Shown: positions 41,454 through 50,447 of the stretch, in pieces | How the letters are laid out: the number at the start of each line of letters is the position of its first letter | How positions within the stretch are numbered: position 1 is the first letter of the stretch | Assembly (NCBI GenBank): GCA_016784025.1 | Contig: JADHVL010000010.1 | Location: 1-64,000 of the forward strand | DNA: 64,000 nt | From: Fidelibacterota bacterium | GTDB lineage: Bacteria; Fidelibacterota; UBA8477; JABMPR01 | Direction: 5' to 3' | Notes under the pieces: generated by a model | Seen by the model: only the letters and a program-made list of their open reading frames with translations | Database searches by the model: none | What the model was told of the DNA's origin: nothing | Position numbers and translations under genes: made by a program

Positions 41454-43328
41454 ATGCGAACCCAATCACCGTTTTGCTACACCATTCTAATCGGATGTCT
41501 TACTTCTTTATTCCTGTCATGCAATTCCAATCAAAATGATGCCAACATCCCTGATATTTTTGCAAAATACATCTCAGAAAGAACGACTGGTGTGGCCTAT
41601 AAACAACTCACACCCAATGATGTATCAAATCACATAAAAGCTCCTGATTCATTATCCACAGCAGAAGCCCTGGAAGATATTGAGATGCTGGAATATTTGT
41701 GGAAGACATCATATTCTGGATACGAGTACTGGAAATATCAAGGAGTTGATTTTGAATCATTCATATCCAGTTTCAAATTCTGGGCCAGTCAATCTCCCCA
41801 TTTGAAAACCTCTGAGTTTGAAGCTGGAGCGACCTCCATACTTCAGGAAATCTACGATGGTCATATCTCATTTATTGGTGCTGGCTATTACGGAGCCTAC
41901 CGCCATAAAGCAGTATATTTCACAGACATTCTCGTAGAGGAAATGGTTTCAGGTGAGTTTCAGGTCATTGATTCTCAAAACGATATGGTCAGTGTCGGGG
42001 CTGTTTTCACCCAGTCTGAAAACACCAACTATTTGTTCCAAACGCTTTCCCCTCCCGGCAAAAAGCAGTTTCTTGTGGGATTGTTTACCTTTGATCCTCA
42101 AAGATCAATCCAGCTTTCTTTTGACAATCAAATGCTTGAGATTCCACTTCACAAAAACCGATTACTAAATGCCCGATTTGATGATAAAAAACCATTCTAT
42201 ATCACCCGCAGGAACGACATCCCCGTGATAAGGGTAACTGGCTTTGGTGATGTATTATACCCAATCATGAAAGATTTTATGCAGTCAGGGTTTGAACTGC
42301 AAAAAGAAGATCTGATATTAATCAATTTGTTTAATAATGGTGGTGGTTCATCCGTATACCCCCAAACATTTTTAAAAAACCTCAATGGTTCAGTTCAATG
42401 GGACGTCCATTGGGCTGAATTGACCTCTCCAGCTATAGCAGCGTATTATGCCAATTATGAATTGAACTCATCCACCTCACCAGGAATGAAGCGTCTGGTG
42501 TCCAGATACATGGGGCAACATGAGAAATTGCTAAGCTTCCCCACCAAAAGTTGGACCTTTTTAAGGGACGAGAAAAAACAGGTGGAAGGCAAGTTCAAGG
42601 GTACACTGATCCTCATGACAAACAGACGAGTTCTTTCGGCTGGAGAGAACCTGGTGGGTGCATCTACCTCCATGACAAACAGAATCACAATAGGTGAAAA
42701 TACAGGGGGTGTGGCTCAGTTCTCAAGCACGTGTGAGTATGTATTGCCCCATTCCAGGATGGTCCTTAATCTTCCACGACAGCTCATTTTCATCCCTGGT
42801 CTTGAAGAATGCGTGGGCTATTTGCCGGACTACTGGCTGGATACCCATGAACCCCTTGAGGAAGTCTTGAAATGGCTTGAGACCCCGGAGCAGTATCAAT
42901 TTAAATATGCACAGAGTTATGATGAGTTTCTGGAATCTCTGGCTATTACGACCGTCCTGCCAAAAGACGCTCAGATTTCAGCACCCGGACCAGATGTACC
43001 TGATTCTTTGGCTAGATATTCGGGCAAGTGGTTTGGTGTCAGCGATGGAATTCTTGATCATATGTTGGTTGTTGAAAAGATCACAAACAGCACTGGTGTA
43101 GATGCTATTTATGCCTGGGGCGTGGCATATCAGTGGGGTATTAATCAACCGGGATGGGAGCGTTTCAAAGGGGTCTTTGAAGACGGAAAGCTTCTATTAA
43201 AACGCACAGATGGAGGGCAAACCATCACCTACTGGATTAACTCTGATGGCAGCATGAGTTCGGTTTATGAAAGGCCCGGTATTTATTCTCGCACTGAGAT
43301 GACCAAGCTGCCCTCAATCCAGAATTAA
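41454..43328 (+). CDS. S41-type peptidase-like lipoprotein
   Basis: 624 residues from ATG 41454 (AGGGGGAAA just upstream; GTG 41424 is the alternative). Lipobox LFLSC near residue 23. Residues about 55-150 are a helical N-terminal domain. The S41-like core spans about 230-480: DIPVIRVTGFGD, ILINLFNNGGGSS, LILMTNRRVLSAGENLVGAS and GENTGG. In S41 proteases the Ser in such an SAGE/SSGE segment is the nucleophile, here in LSAGE. The last 100 residues (YSGKWFGVSDGILDHMLVVEK ...) form a separate beta domain, lipocalin-like. It is probably a periplasmic or surface lipoprotein protease. The substrate is unknown and activity is not certain. Confidence 0.7.
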   Translation: MRTQSPFCYTILIGCLTSLFLSCNSNQNDANIPDIFAKYISERTTGVAYKQLTPNDVSNHIKAPDSLSTAEALEDIEMLEYLWKTSYSGYEYWKYQGVDFESFISSFKFWASQSPHLKTSEFEAGATSILQEIYDGHISFIGAGYYGAYRHKAVYFTDILVEEMVSGEFQVIDSQNDMVSVGAVFTQSENTNYLFQTLSPPGKKQFLVGLFTFDPQRSIQLSFDNQMLEIPLHKNRLLNARFDDKKPFYITRRNDIPVIRVTGFGDVLYPIMKDFMQSGFELQKEDLILINLFNNGGGSSVYPQTFLKNLNGSVQWDVHWAELTSPAIAAYYANYELNSSTSPGMKRLVSRYMGQHEKLLSFPTKSWTFLRDEKKQVEGKFKGTLILMTNRRVLSAGENLVGASTSMTNRITIGENTGGVAQFSSTCEYVLPHSRMVLNLPRQLIFIPGLEECVGYLPDYWLDTHEPLEEVLKWLETPEQYQFKYAQSYDEFLESLAITTVLPKDAQISAPGPDVPDSLARYSGKWFGVSDGILDHMLVVEKITNSTGVDAIYAWGVAYQWGINQPGWERFKGVFEDGKLLLKRTDGGQTITYWINSDGSMSSVYERPGIYSRTEMTKLPSIQN

Positions 43329-43403
43329 TCGATATTTGTTCAAAACAGTTTATATTGGGACTAAATAAATCACATTTATCTGGATGCAACCGGAGGTAAT
43401 AGC

Positions 43404-44111
43404 GTGAATGCACAAGAAGTCTTAAAAGAATTAGAAGCCTATGGAGATGAGCGAACCAAAAACACCCTCATGAAGCATGGGGCGAAGGAACCCTTCTTTG
43501 GTGTGAAGGTGGCTGATTTGAAGAAAATCCTGAAAAAGACCAAAAAGAATCATGAGCTTTCCCTGGAATTGTACACTACAGGCAATTCCGACGCCATGTA
43601 TCTAGCTGGTCTAATGGCCGATGAAACCAAGATCACGGAGACTCAGTTGGAAGCATGGGTTGATCAGGCCTATTGGTATTATCTCAGTGAATATGCTGTC
43701 CCCTGGGTGGCTTCTGAAACACCTTTTGGGTTTGAGCTGGGACTCAAATGGATAGAATCTGATCATGAACGTGTTGCAGATGCTGGTTGGGCGACGCTTT
43801 CTGGTTATGCCGCTATTCATGAGGATGATGATCTGGATATTGAGATGTATCGAAAGCTATTGCATCAGGTAGGCGAACAGATCCACTCCGCTCAGAATCG
43901 CGTGGGTTTCGCCATGAACTCATTTGTTATCGCTGTGGGATCTTATATCGAATCACTCACTGATGAAGCACTAGAAGTTGGAAAAAAGATCGGCAAAGTA
44001 GATGTTACACTGGGTAGCACGGCCTGCAAAGTTCCCCTGGCCACAGAATATGTAAACAAAGTGATCACCCGCGGTTCTGTGGGAAAAAAACGCAAAACGC
44101 CCCGCTGCTAA
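43404..44111 (+). CDS. DNA alkylation repair protein, AlkD-like HEAT-repeat family
   Basis: 235 residues from GTG 43404 (GGAGG 8 bases upstream). It is built of paired helices (HEAT-like): MKHGAKEPFFGVKVADLKKILKKTKKNHELSLELYTTGN, DAMYLAGLMADETKIT, WASETPFGFELGLKWIESDHE and DAGWATLSGYA. This is the pattern of AlkC/AlkD-type proteins. AlkD removes positively charged alkylated purines without base flipping. The YWYYLSEYAVPWVASE segment is typical of the smaller AlkD-like branch, in which activity is less certain. It is a soluble cytoplasmic protein standing alone. Confidence 0.75.
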   Translation: MNAQEVLKELEAYGDERTKNTLMKHGAKEPFFGVKVADLKKILKKTKKNHELSLELYTTGNSDAMYLAGLMADETKITETQLEAWVDQAYWYYLSEYAVPWVASETPFGFELGLKWIESDHERVADAGWATLSGYAAIHEDDDLDIEMYRKLLHQVGEQIHSAQNRVGFAMNSFVIAVGSYIESLTDEALEVGKKIGKVDVTLGSTACKVPLATEYVNKVITRGSVGKKRKTPRC

Positions 44112-44113
44112 CT

Positions 44114-44138
44114 GGACATTGAGCTTGTCGAAATGTCC
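44114..44138. repeat. GGACATT-N11-AATGTCC repeat
   Basis: Palindromic repeat with arms GGACATT (44114-44120) and AATGTCC (44132-44138) and the spacer GAGCTTGTCGA. It begins 2 bases after the AlkD-like stop codon. The remaining bases to 44448 hold no gene that I can support; AAAGGAG at 44432-44438 serves the next gene. Confidence 0.65.
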
Positions 44139-44448
44139 TTGATCCTGGACCTTCGACCACCGCCTCTAGTGATTCAGACCCTGAATAAACAACAGGTTCA
44201 TTTATCACTTAACCCAAATAAACACAAAAATATAAAGCTGGAAGTATATGCAAAAATGATGCGTATCTATCACTATCAGGTTTATACTAATGCGTTGGCG
44301 AAGATTGGTGCTTGGCCAAAACCAATTATCCTTTAATTCACTTCTTCCTTCTCTTGCCTTCATGTGTTATACAGAGAAGCAGCATTTTCATTTCAACTTC
44401 CATTATGGCAAAAACTGAAAAGCTCAACTTCTAAAGGAGTGTAACATT

Positions 44449-44760
44449 ATGGGAATGGCAATTTTATTCGGTTCGGCAATGTTCAGCCTGCCAATAGGAA
44501 TTTTATTTGGGTTACGACCTAAAAAGTGGAGACGTCCTCTTTATGTCATTCACGCGATAACTTTTGGAATAGCGCTTGTACTTTCTTTTGTTGGCGGCAA
44601 TGGATCAAGTGGTGGGAGTATAAGCGATGAATCTGTTATTGGTCTTCTTCTTGGGTTTGGAGCTGTGATTTCAATTATCACAATGTTTGGCACAATGGCT
44701 TTAAAAGCATTTGTAGTAGAAATCTTTAAATCTTTTAAAGGAACAAAGGGGGTTGAGTAA
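44449..44760 (+). CDS. Small three-helix membrane protein, unknown function
   Basis: 103 residues; helices at about 3-20, 29-48 and 62-88. AAAGGAG lies 10 bases before ATG 44449. The loop GGNGSSGGSISDESV separates helices 2 and 3. No family recognised. It stands alone among repeats. Confidence 0.55.
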   Translation: MGMAILFGSAMFSLPIGILFGLRPKKWRRPLYVIHAITFGIALVLSFVGGNGSSGGSISDESVIGLLLGFGAVISIITMFGTMALKAFVVEIFKSFKGTKGVE

Positions 44761-45123
44761 ACTGTTTTCCAGGGATTTTGCATCAGGCGGGTTCAGTATT
44801 TAAAGGGCAGATTATTCAGAGCTCTAAAGTGTTTATAGTTGATCCCTCGCAATATCCTGTTAAAGAGAGTGCCTCGGCTTCGAGAGCACTTTCCCTCGAC
44901 GAAGCCCAGGACAGGCTATACTCAGTGTGACACCTCAGCCGCCGGAGTGCTTGAAATTATGTTGTTCTGCGTTTTCACGGAACAATCCACACATTTCATC
45001 ATATATTCAGACGATATTTGCGAAGGCAAGATCAATTGGGATAGATCGAACTGGTGTGGGTATCACTAAAAGAATGAAACGAAATACATACTCGCCTAAA
45101 AACATTTCCACAAGGAGTTGAAT
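44761..45123. other. 363-bp intergenic region with repeat fragments
   Basis: GCCTCGGCTTCGAGAGCAC near 44871 and TATACTCAGTGTGACACC near 44917 are degenerate members of the same repeat families seen at 46568, 46983 and 32119. The short frames across this region follow the repeat and are unlikely genes. AAGGAG (45112-45117) is the ribosome-binding site for the following LemA gene. Confidence 0.5.
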
Positions 45124-45714
45124 GTGAAAAAAAGTACTATCATACTGATAGCAATTGTCGTCGTGATTTTCCTCATGATCTCGAGCGCTGTGGGTAAATA
45201 CAATAACATGGTTACCCTGGAAGAAGGGGTTGATGCCTCATGGGCTCAGGTAGAAAACGTATATCAGCGTCGTGCTGATCTTATCCCTAATCTGGTTGCT
45301 ACCGTCAAAGGTTACGCTGAACACGAACAGGAAACGTTTACTGCCGTTACAGAGGCCAGGTCAAAAGTGAATAACATCAACGTGGAAGGCATTGCCAATA
45401 ATCCCCAAGCCCTACAAAACTTTCAAGCAGCGCAAGGTCAACTGTCAAGTGCCTTGAGTCGCCTCATGGTGGTGGTGGAGAAATATCCTGATCTGAAAGC
45501 CAACCAGAACTTTCTGGATCTCCAGACCCAGCTGGAAGGGACTGAAAATCGCATTGCTGTCGAGCGCAATCGTTTTAACAAGTCTGCCCAGGGTTACAAC
45601 ACCATTATTCGTCGCTTCCCTGGATCAATCTATGCCGGCATGTTTGGTTTTGAACGCAAAGCCTATTTCGAAGCCGATGCTGGATCAGAAATAGCCCCTC
45701 AAGTAGAATTTTAA
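45124..45714 (+). CDS. lemA: LemA family protein
   Basis: 196 residues from GTG 45124. This start is 6 bases from AAGGAG; the earlier TTG 45118 would touch the ribosome-binding site. One N-terminal membrane helix (KKSTIILIAIVVVIFLMISSAVG) precedes the helical LemA domain: YNNMVTLEEGVDASWAQVENVYQRRADLIPNLVATVKGYA, HEQETFTAVTEARS, SRLMVVVEKYPDLKANQNF and NRIAVERNRFNK. LemA is a membrane-anchored coiled-coil protein of poorly known role, often linked with TPM-domain proteins. Here such a gene follows after 73 bases. Confidence 0.93.
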   Translation: MKKSTIILIAIVVVIFLMISSAVGKYNNMVTLEEGVDASWAQVENVYQRRADLIPNLVATVKGYAEHEQETFTAVTEARSKVNNINVEGIANNPQALQNFQAAQGQLSSALSRLMVVVEKYPDLKANQNFLDLQTQLEGTENRIAVERNRFNKSAQGYNTIIRRFPGSIYAGMFGFERKAYFEADAGSEIAPQVEF

Positions 45715-45739
45715 AAAAAGCAGATATCACCTGGTGTAA

Positions 45740-45759
45740 GGGCGCATCGCGATGCGCCC
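45740..45759. repeat. GGGCGCATCG palindrome
   Basis: GGGCGCATCG (45740-45749) followed directly by its reverse complement CGATGCGCCC (45750-45759), a perfect 20-bp palindrome. This is a common REP-type hairpin in intergenic DNA and lies between lemA and the TPM gene. Confidence 0.7.
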
Positions 45760-45787
45760 CAACGGCCATAGAAAAAAGAAGATCCAA

Positions 45788-46519
45788 ATGATGAAAATCC
45801 TATCAAGAATTATCCTGCTTTTTTTATTTGCCACCACAGTCCTTGCCGATGGTCTTTTTCCTGATCGCATCAACAAACAGGTAAACGACTGGGGTGATTT
45901 GCTGTCATCTACCCAGGAACGTCAACTGGAACAAGCACTCCGCAATTATGAAGACGAATCATCCAACCAGATTATTCTGGCGACTTTTCCATCATTGGAA
46001 GGTGAAAGTCTGGAAGATGTGTCGGAGAGAATGTTTTCCACCTGGAATCTGGGTCAGAGCGGCAAAGACAATGGCGTACTCCTCAGTATCTTTAAAAAAG
46101 AGCGCAAAATTCGTATCGAAGTCGGTTACGGGCTGGAAGGTGTGCTCCCTGACATTACAGCCGGTAAAATCATCCGTAATGAGATAACACCCTATTTCAA
46201 AGAAGGACGCTGGTATGAGGGCATTGTAGGCGGTTTACAGGGTATTATTCAAGCCACCACAGGTGAATACAAGGGAACCGGTCCACGACGTAGTGGTCAG
46301 CGCAAAAAGAATAGCAGTCCCTTTGGTCTTATCTTTCCAATTGTCATTTTTCTGCTCCTGGGCCGCGGACGCCGGGGTGGACTCGGCGGATTCTTTCTTG
46401 GATCCATGCTTGGATCGGCAATGGGCGGTGGTCGTGGAGGTGGCAGCGGTTTCGGAGGAGGAGGCTTCTCTGGCGGCGGTGGCTTTGGCGGTGGTGGAGG
46501 CGCTTCTGGGGGCTGGTAA
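45788..46519 (+). CDS. TPM-domain membrane protein with Gly-rich tail
   Basis: 243 residues from ATG 45788 (ATG 45791 is equally likely). The signal peptide ends near VLADG. The TPM domain (about 20-150) shows INKQVNDWGDLLSSTQERQLEQALRNYE, NQIILATFPSLEGESLEDVSERMFSTWNLG, NGVLLSIFKKERKIRIEVGYGLEG and ITPYFKEGRWYEGIVGGLQGII. One membrane helix (about 183-200) is followed by a long Gly/Ser/Phe-rich tail (GGGFSGGGGFGGGGGASGG). TPM proteins act in membrane or thylakoid repair (Psb32-like) and some hydrolyse phosphate. Together with LemA this is a recurrent pair. Confidence 0.92.
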   Translation: MMKILSRIILLFLFATTVLADGLFPDRINKQVNDWGDLLSSTQERQLEQALRNYEDESSNQIILATFPSLEGESLEDVSERMFSTWNLGQSGKDNGVLLSIFKKERKIRIEVGYGLEGVLPDITAGKIIRNEITPYFKEGRWYEGIVGGLQGIIQATTGEYKGTGPRRSGQRKKNSSPFGLIFPIVIFLLLGRGRRGGLGGFFLGSMLGSAMGGGRGGGSGFGGGGFSGGGGFGGGGGASGGW

Positions 46520-46525
46520 AACATT

Positions 46526-46630
46526 GGACATTGAGCCGGTCCAAGTGCCCAGGTCTTGGTAGACATCCTCAGGCTTCGAGAGCCTCAGCCATTGGCACAC
46601 ACCCAGGACATTGAGGTTCTCGAAATGTCC
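46526..46630. repeat. Repeat cluster upstream of the GIY-YIG gene
   Basis: Degenerate GGACATT repeat at 46526-46550, a CTCAGGCTTCGAGAGCC block at 46568-46584, and an exact GGACATT-N11-AATGTCC copy at 46606-46630. The cluster ends 30 bases before the GIY-YIG gene. Confidence 0.6.
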
Positions 46631-46660
46631 ATATTAACTTAACAATTTGAGGTTTGTCCA

Positions 46661-46954
46661 ATGTCAGTTGGCTATCTCTACATATTGGAGTGTTCCGATG
46701 GCTCCTACTATACAGGGAGCACAAAGGACATTGAACTCCGCCTCCAGCAACATCAAGCGGGAGAGGGTTCATCCTATACAAAAAGCAGACTGCCTGTAAA
46801 GCTTATCTATTTAGAAGAGTTCCCTCGCATAGACGAAGCCTTTTATCGTGAAAAACAAGTTCAGGGTTGGAGTAGAAAGAAAAAGGGGGCTCTCATCGAT
46901 GGTCACCTTAATGAATTGCCCGAGCTGTCTCAGAGAAGAACGGAGGAGAATTAG
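46661..46954 (+). CDS. GIY-YIG nuclease-domain protein (UPF0213/YhbQ-like)
   Basis: 97 residues. VGYLYILECSDGSYYTGSTKDIELRLQQHQAGEG contains the GIY-YIG variant (YLY...YTG) with Arg in ELRL and the metal Glu expected in the C-terminal half (RIDEAFYREKQVQGW). The closing AKKK-type motif is KGALIDGHLNELPELS, typical of this small family. Members are single-domain nucleases of unclear role. The gene is flanked on both sides by repeats of the same families (46568-46630 and 46983-47010), as is frequent for this family in FCB genomes. Confidence 0.9.
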   Translation: MSVGYLYILECSDGSYYTGSTKDIELRLQQHQAGEGSSYTKSRLPVKLIYLEEFPRIDEAFYREKQVQGWSRKKKGALIDGHLNELPELSQRRTEEN

Positions 46955-46982
46955 CTATGGTTTTGTCCGTTGCCAGAAACCA

Positions 46983-47010
46983 TCAGGCTTCGAGAGCCTC
47001 AGCCATCGGC
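46983..47010. repeat. CAGGCTTCGAGAGCC repeat downstream of GIY-YIG gene
   Basis: TCAGGCTTCGAGAGCCTCAG and the following CC[AG]TCGGC match the block at 46568-46596 closely (ATTGGC there, ATCGGC here). The GIY-YIG gene therefore lies between direct copies. It also borders the end of the convergent TonB receptor gene. Confidence 0.6.
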
Positions 47011-47018
47011 AAAAGATC

Positions 47019-49268
47019 TCACCTCAGAGAAACTCTAAGATTGAGTACCAATTGAAAGGTATCGTAGTATGTGATCAGATATCCCTGATCACTGATAAAT
47101 AGCTCATCCATGGTTTCAGAATAGGTCAGGATATTCTTGGCTGAAATGGTGGAATTAACTGCGAAATGATTCCAGTCTTGTTGTAAATCAACTGATACAT
47201 CTACATTGTGTTTTGGCTCCAGAAAAACACCATCATCCTCAGAATAAATCTTACGACCATCCCACCACATATTGGCATTATAGGTCAAATTACCTCTTCT
47301 GAGTGTGAATCCAGAGGTATGACGATAACTGGGCTTCCCTGGGAAAACGGCTGGTTCATCCAGACTTAAAAACATGGAACTGAAATCAATGATGCCTCTT
47401 TTGGATGGGAGGTGAAATTTTCCAGAAACCTCAACACCTGATATGGCAGCCTCAAAAGAATTGACAGCCACAGGAGGTTGCCCCTGGATGTATCTCAGCA
47501 GAAGCTTATTAATATAGGCATTATCGAAAATATTGATGTGCCCGTCAAATTGAGTAATGGGTGCTCCAGGTCTCGCCTGGTAACTGAAATCGACACCTAG
47601 ATCCATGGTATTCACATCTTCCTTCAGCAATCCCGTTTCCTGATAGATTGGCGTGGTTGTGATTTTCCTGAGAAATTCGTCCTGGAGTGTGGGCAATCTA
47701 CTGTTGTTGCCCAAGGAGGCGTAGGTCGTATAGTTGAATCGCTTGATGGTGCCAGCCAGACGGAAGCCAAGCCGTTTGGCAACGATATAGTGGTTGTTGA
47801 AAGCGTCATCTGTAATCTCATCAACGCGGTAAGGCTCCTCTTCACCAGTATGATAATACTTTCGTATTTCGTCCCAATTATAGGTCGTATTCACATCATC
47901 ATAACGAATACCAAATTCAAAAGCCACCTGATTCATGGCTGGAACATCGCTATTGACTAGATATTTAGAAACCAGAGTCATTGACTGATCATGGCGATCC
48001 AGCTGGAGGTCTAAAGATTTTTCAAAGACTGGTGGAATTGCTGTAGTGGAGGGACCGCGATAGTATTCTGAACTACCAGCGAACTGAACCAACGTTTCCA
48101 TGGCGCCGCGTCTGATAAACTTGGCTATTCTATAAGAGGAATTATACCCAGAAGGTTCCTGGGTATAAAGGGGGTTTCTACTTGAGAAGTCCCAAAAGCT
48201 CACCCCAAAACTATCTTTGCGATAGGCATAGTCCAATTGCCAGTCTTTGCCCAATCTGGGTAATTCGCCAGTATAGCGAGCGTTATAAAGCTGGTTTTTT
48301 GAGTTGGTATTAAAGGATTCTGCCTCACCTTGCAGTGTTTGAGATTCCTGGCTAATGACTTTAAGGCGAACATTCCCAGTAGACAAATTCCAGTTTAACA
48401 TGGCGCTGCCAAAGAGATTTTCTGACTCGATATCTTCAGAAAAAGTCTGATAAAGCCTGGAGCGTTTGACCAGTTGAGAACTAATTGTAAAGTGATCAGC
48501 AACATAACTCGCTCTACCGGTAGCAGTCCCATTTCCACCATTGTTCAAATCCATGGAATTGGAAAAGAGTAATTCTGTATTTTTGGGGACCTGACTGTAG
48601 ATATTAACCACACCACCAAAGGCGCCCACTTCATAGGGCAGGGTTGAAGCACCCTTTATCACCTCAATATTATCTACATCCTCCATGTTGATGACGCTTA
48701 GATCTGCAACATTTGTGAAGGAGTCATTGATTTTGATACCATCCAGATAAACTGGTGTTTCATTGGCGTTTGATCCGCGAATACTGATGGTTTGTGCGCC
48801 ATCCATCTCAGTGGAAATGACAACGCTGCTTATGCTCCGGGTGATTTCTTGAAAGTCCTGAACAGCACGGGTTCTGAGTTCAGAAGCACTGACTGATTGG
48901 CGGGCAGAGCTTACATCATAGTGTGAAGGTAGGCGGACCACACTCACATCTACTGGGGCTAGCTGCACCGCTTCAGGCCACAAATCTATCCTTAAGGTGC
49001 GCGTATCTACTGCAGTTTTTTCCGCAGCAGTATAGCCGATATGATGTATAACAATGGTCAGGGGTAATTCTCTACTTGTTTCAAGTTTGAATTTACCACC
49101 TATATCTGTGGTCGTCCCTATGTCGGTATCTTTGATGATGATATTGGCATTTGTCACTGGCTCACCAGAATGAGAGTCCAGCACTTCACCTCTCAATAAA
49201 GTTTGAGCATACAGACCGGGCTGGGTGGCAATAGCAGTAATTATGAGATAGAATAAAAGTTTCTTCAT
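47019..49268 (-). CDS. TonB-dependent receptor with CarboxypepD_reg-like N-domain
   Basis: 749 residues with signal peptide (1-21, GLYAQ). Residues about 23-105 form a carboxypeptidase-regulatory-like domain (GEVLDSHSGEPVTNANIIIKDT, TDIGGKFKLE), as in SusC-like receptors. The plug domain (about 110-230) has IRGSNANETPVYLDGIKINDSF and VEVIKGAST with GAFGGVVNIYSQ. The barrel follows and ends in a strand with LVLNLRVSLR. Cargo could be a metal chelate, vitamin or oligosaccharide; no SusD-like gene is beside it. It is the last gene of the leftward group and is separated from the SGNH gene by 71 bases. Confidence 0.9.
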   Translation of the reverse strand: MKKLLFYLIITAIATQPGLYAQTLLRGEVLDSHSGEPVTNANIIIKDTDIGTTTDIGGKFKLETSRELPLTIVIHHIGYTAAEKTAVDTRTLRIDLWPEAVQLAPVDVSVVRLPSHYDVSSARQSVSASELRTRAVQDFQEITRSISSVVISTEMDGAQTISIRGSNANETPVYLDGIKINDSFTNVADLSVINMEDVDNIEVIKGASTLPYEVGAFGGVVNIYSQVPKNTELLFSNSMDLNNGGNGTATGRASYVADHFTISSQLVKRSRLYQTFSEDIESENLFGSAMLNWNLSTGNVRLKVISQESQTLQGEAESFNTNSKNQLYNARYTGELPRLGKDWQLDYAYRKDSFGVSFWDFSSRNPLYTQEPSGYNSSYRIAKFIRRGAMETLVQFAGSSEYYRGPSTTAIPPVFEKSLDLQLDRHDQSMTLVSKYLVNSDVPAMNQVAFEFGIRYDDVNTTYNWDEIRKYYHTGEEEPYRVDEITDDAFNNHYIVAKRLGFRLAGTIKRFNYTTYASLGNNSRLPTLQDEFLRKITTTPIYQETGLLKEDVNTMDLGVDFSYQARPGAPITQFDGHINIFDNAYINKLLLRYIQGQPPVAVNSFEAAISGVEVSGKFHLPSKRGIIDFSSMFLSLDEPAVFPGKPSYRHTSGFTLRRGNLTYNANMWWDGRKIYSEDDGVFLEPKHNVDVSVDLQQDWNHFAVNSTISAKNILTYSETMDELFISDQGYLITYYDTFQLVLNLRVSLR

Positions 49269-49339
49269 CTTGTTTCCTCCAAGGGGGGCAAATATACATC
49301 ACATGGATAGCAATGGGATGGATATTTCGACGATTGGTT

Positions 49340-50020
49340 TTATTCAGGAGTTGAAAGAAATGGCTTGATTTTCCTGGCCATGACATCATATCCCGCCTGG
49401 TTTGGATGCAGACCATCCCGGGTCAGGTCAGGATTCAAATATTGCATATCTACCAGGAAGTGGGGATATAGATTGATATACCTCAGGTCTTTTTCAAGAG
49501 CCAGGCTTGCCAGAAACCCATTTATTCTTTTTATCTGATCAGGGGGACAATTTTTCCAACGAGCTGTGGTGGGCAGGATTGAAAGCAGATAAATATCAGT
49601 TTCTGGCAGGCTTGTCGTCAGGGTGTCCACCAGGGTGACATACATGGCTTTCAGGTACTCATCACTTCGCTGATCACCAATATCATTGATGCCAATCATG
49701 AGGAAGAGTTTTTTGGGTCGTAAGCTCAAGGCTGAATTCTCCAGACGCTCCATGATTCCATCCATGTGGTCTGCAATGATCCCCCGGTTTATCACCTGAT
49801 GCTCAGGGAAATAATGGTTCAGATCAAAACCCTCTGTGATTGAGTTTCCTAAAAAGACAAAGCCTACTTGATGGATGCTGTCCATTTCAACATTAAATTG
49901 CTGATTTCTGCTGTGCCAGTGCTCAGTCCGTTCACGCACTTGAGCAAAGAGGGAGGTGAAGCTGACCAGTACGCAGATGAAAATTATAAAGGATTTTTTA
50001 CTTTCAGACACAAGGGACAA
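49340..50020 (-). CDS. SGNH/GDSL-family hydrolase, exported
   Basis: 226 residues with signal peptide (about 1-26, TSLFAQ). SGNH blocks are complete: block I FLGNSITEG with the nucleophile Ser, block II Gly in NRGIIADH, block III GINDI with Asn, and block V DGLHPNQAGY with Asp and His. Such enzymes are esterases or lipases, often deacetylating carbohydrates. The gene overlaps the RseC-like gene by 17 bases and is thus at the end of the rnf operon, though its function seems unrelated. Confidence 0.9.
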   Translation of the reverse strand: MSLVSESKKSFIIFICVLVSFTSLFAQVRERTEHWHSRNQQFNVEMDSIHQVGFVFLGNSITEGFDLNHYFPEHQVINRGIIADHMDGIMERLENSALSLRPKKLFLMIGINDIGDQRSDEYLKAMYVTLVDTLTTSLPETDIYLLSILPTTARWKNCPPDQIKRINGFLASLALEKDLRYINLYPHFLVDMQYLNPDLTRDGLHPNQAGYDVMARKIKPFLSTPE

Positions 50021-50447
50021 TCCTCAAATATTTTTCTGGGATAATATCCACAATTTTTTGAACAAGCTGTCGGGCTGCAAAAAAGCTGATTCCCAACCCC
50101 ACGCAGGCTACCAGAAATGCAGATAACTCGCGGGGCAATATATCTTGGAAAGGCAGTAAATAACCCAAAAACAAACCGATAAGGAAGGCCGTCATGGGAA
50201 GGCCAAACTGAATCAGTGCGAGATGCAGTTCCAGATTTGAAAGTTCCTCGATTTGCACTTTTTGACCCGGTTGAAATTCACCTGCCTGGGGGAGTGTCAG
50301 CAATCGTTGGGACTGCTTGCCCGGTGCACAGGCCACCTTTAATCCACAGGAATCACAGGAATCACAGGCGTCTCCCGTGGCGAACAGGATGGTTACCCCT
50401 GAGCCATTAGCGGACTGGATAAAACCGGTTTCACCATTATATAGCAT
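50004..50447 (-). CDS. RseC/MucC-like SoxR-reducing family protein
   Basis: 147 residues. The N-terminal part has a Cys cluster (CDSCDSCGLKVAC) that may bind iron-sulfur. It is followed by a soluble stretch (QPGQKVQIEELSNLELHLALIQFG) and two membrane helices (about 80-99 and 108-130). RseC family proteins occur next to rnf genes in many bacteria and, with Rnf, keep SoxR reduced in E. coli. The start ATG (50447) overlaps the rnfB stop by one base, placing it in the rnf operon. Confidence 0.85.
   Translation of the reverse strand: MLYNGETGFIQSANGSGVTILFATGDACDSCDSCGLKVACAPGKQSQRLLTLPQAGEFQPGQKVQIEELSNLELHLALIQFGLPMTAFLIGLFLGYLLPFQDILPRELSAFLVACVGLGISFFAARQLVQKIVDIIPEKYLRIVPCV

Noticed and set aside
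44133-44336. 67-codon frame after the AlkD-like gene
   Set aside because: It begins inside a GGACATT repeat, has no ribosome-binding site and no recognisable family.
44839-45121. Two overlapping short frames upstream of lemA
   Set aside because: They run through repeat fragments in different frames and neither has a convincing start.
47019-49268. SusC/SusD polysaccharide-uptake pair
   Set aside because: The receptor has a SusC-like N-terminal domain, but no SusD-like lipoprotein or glycosidase stands next to it, so the substrate is left open.
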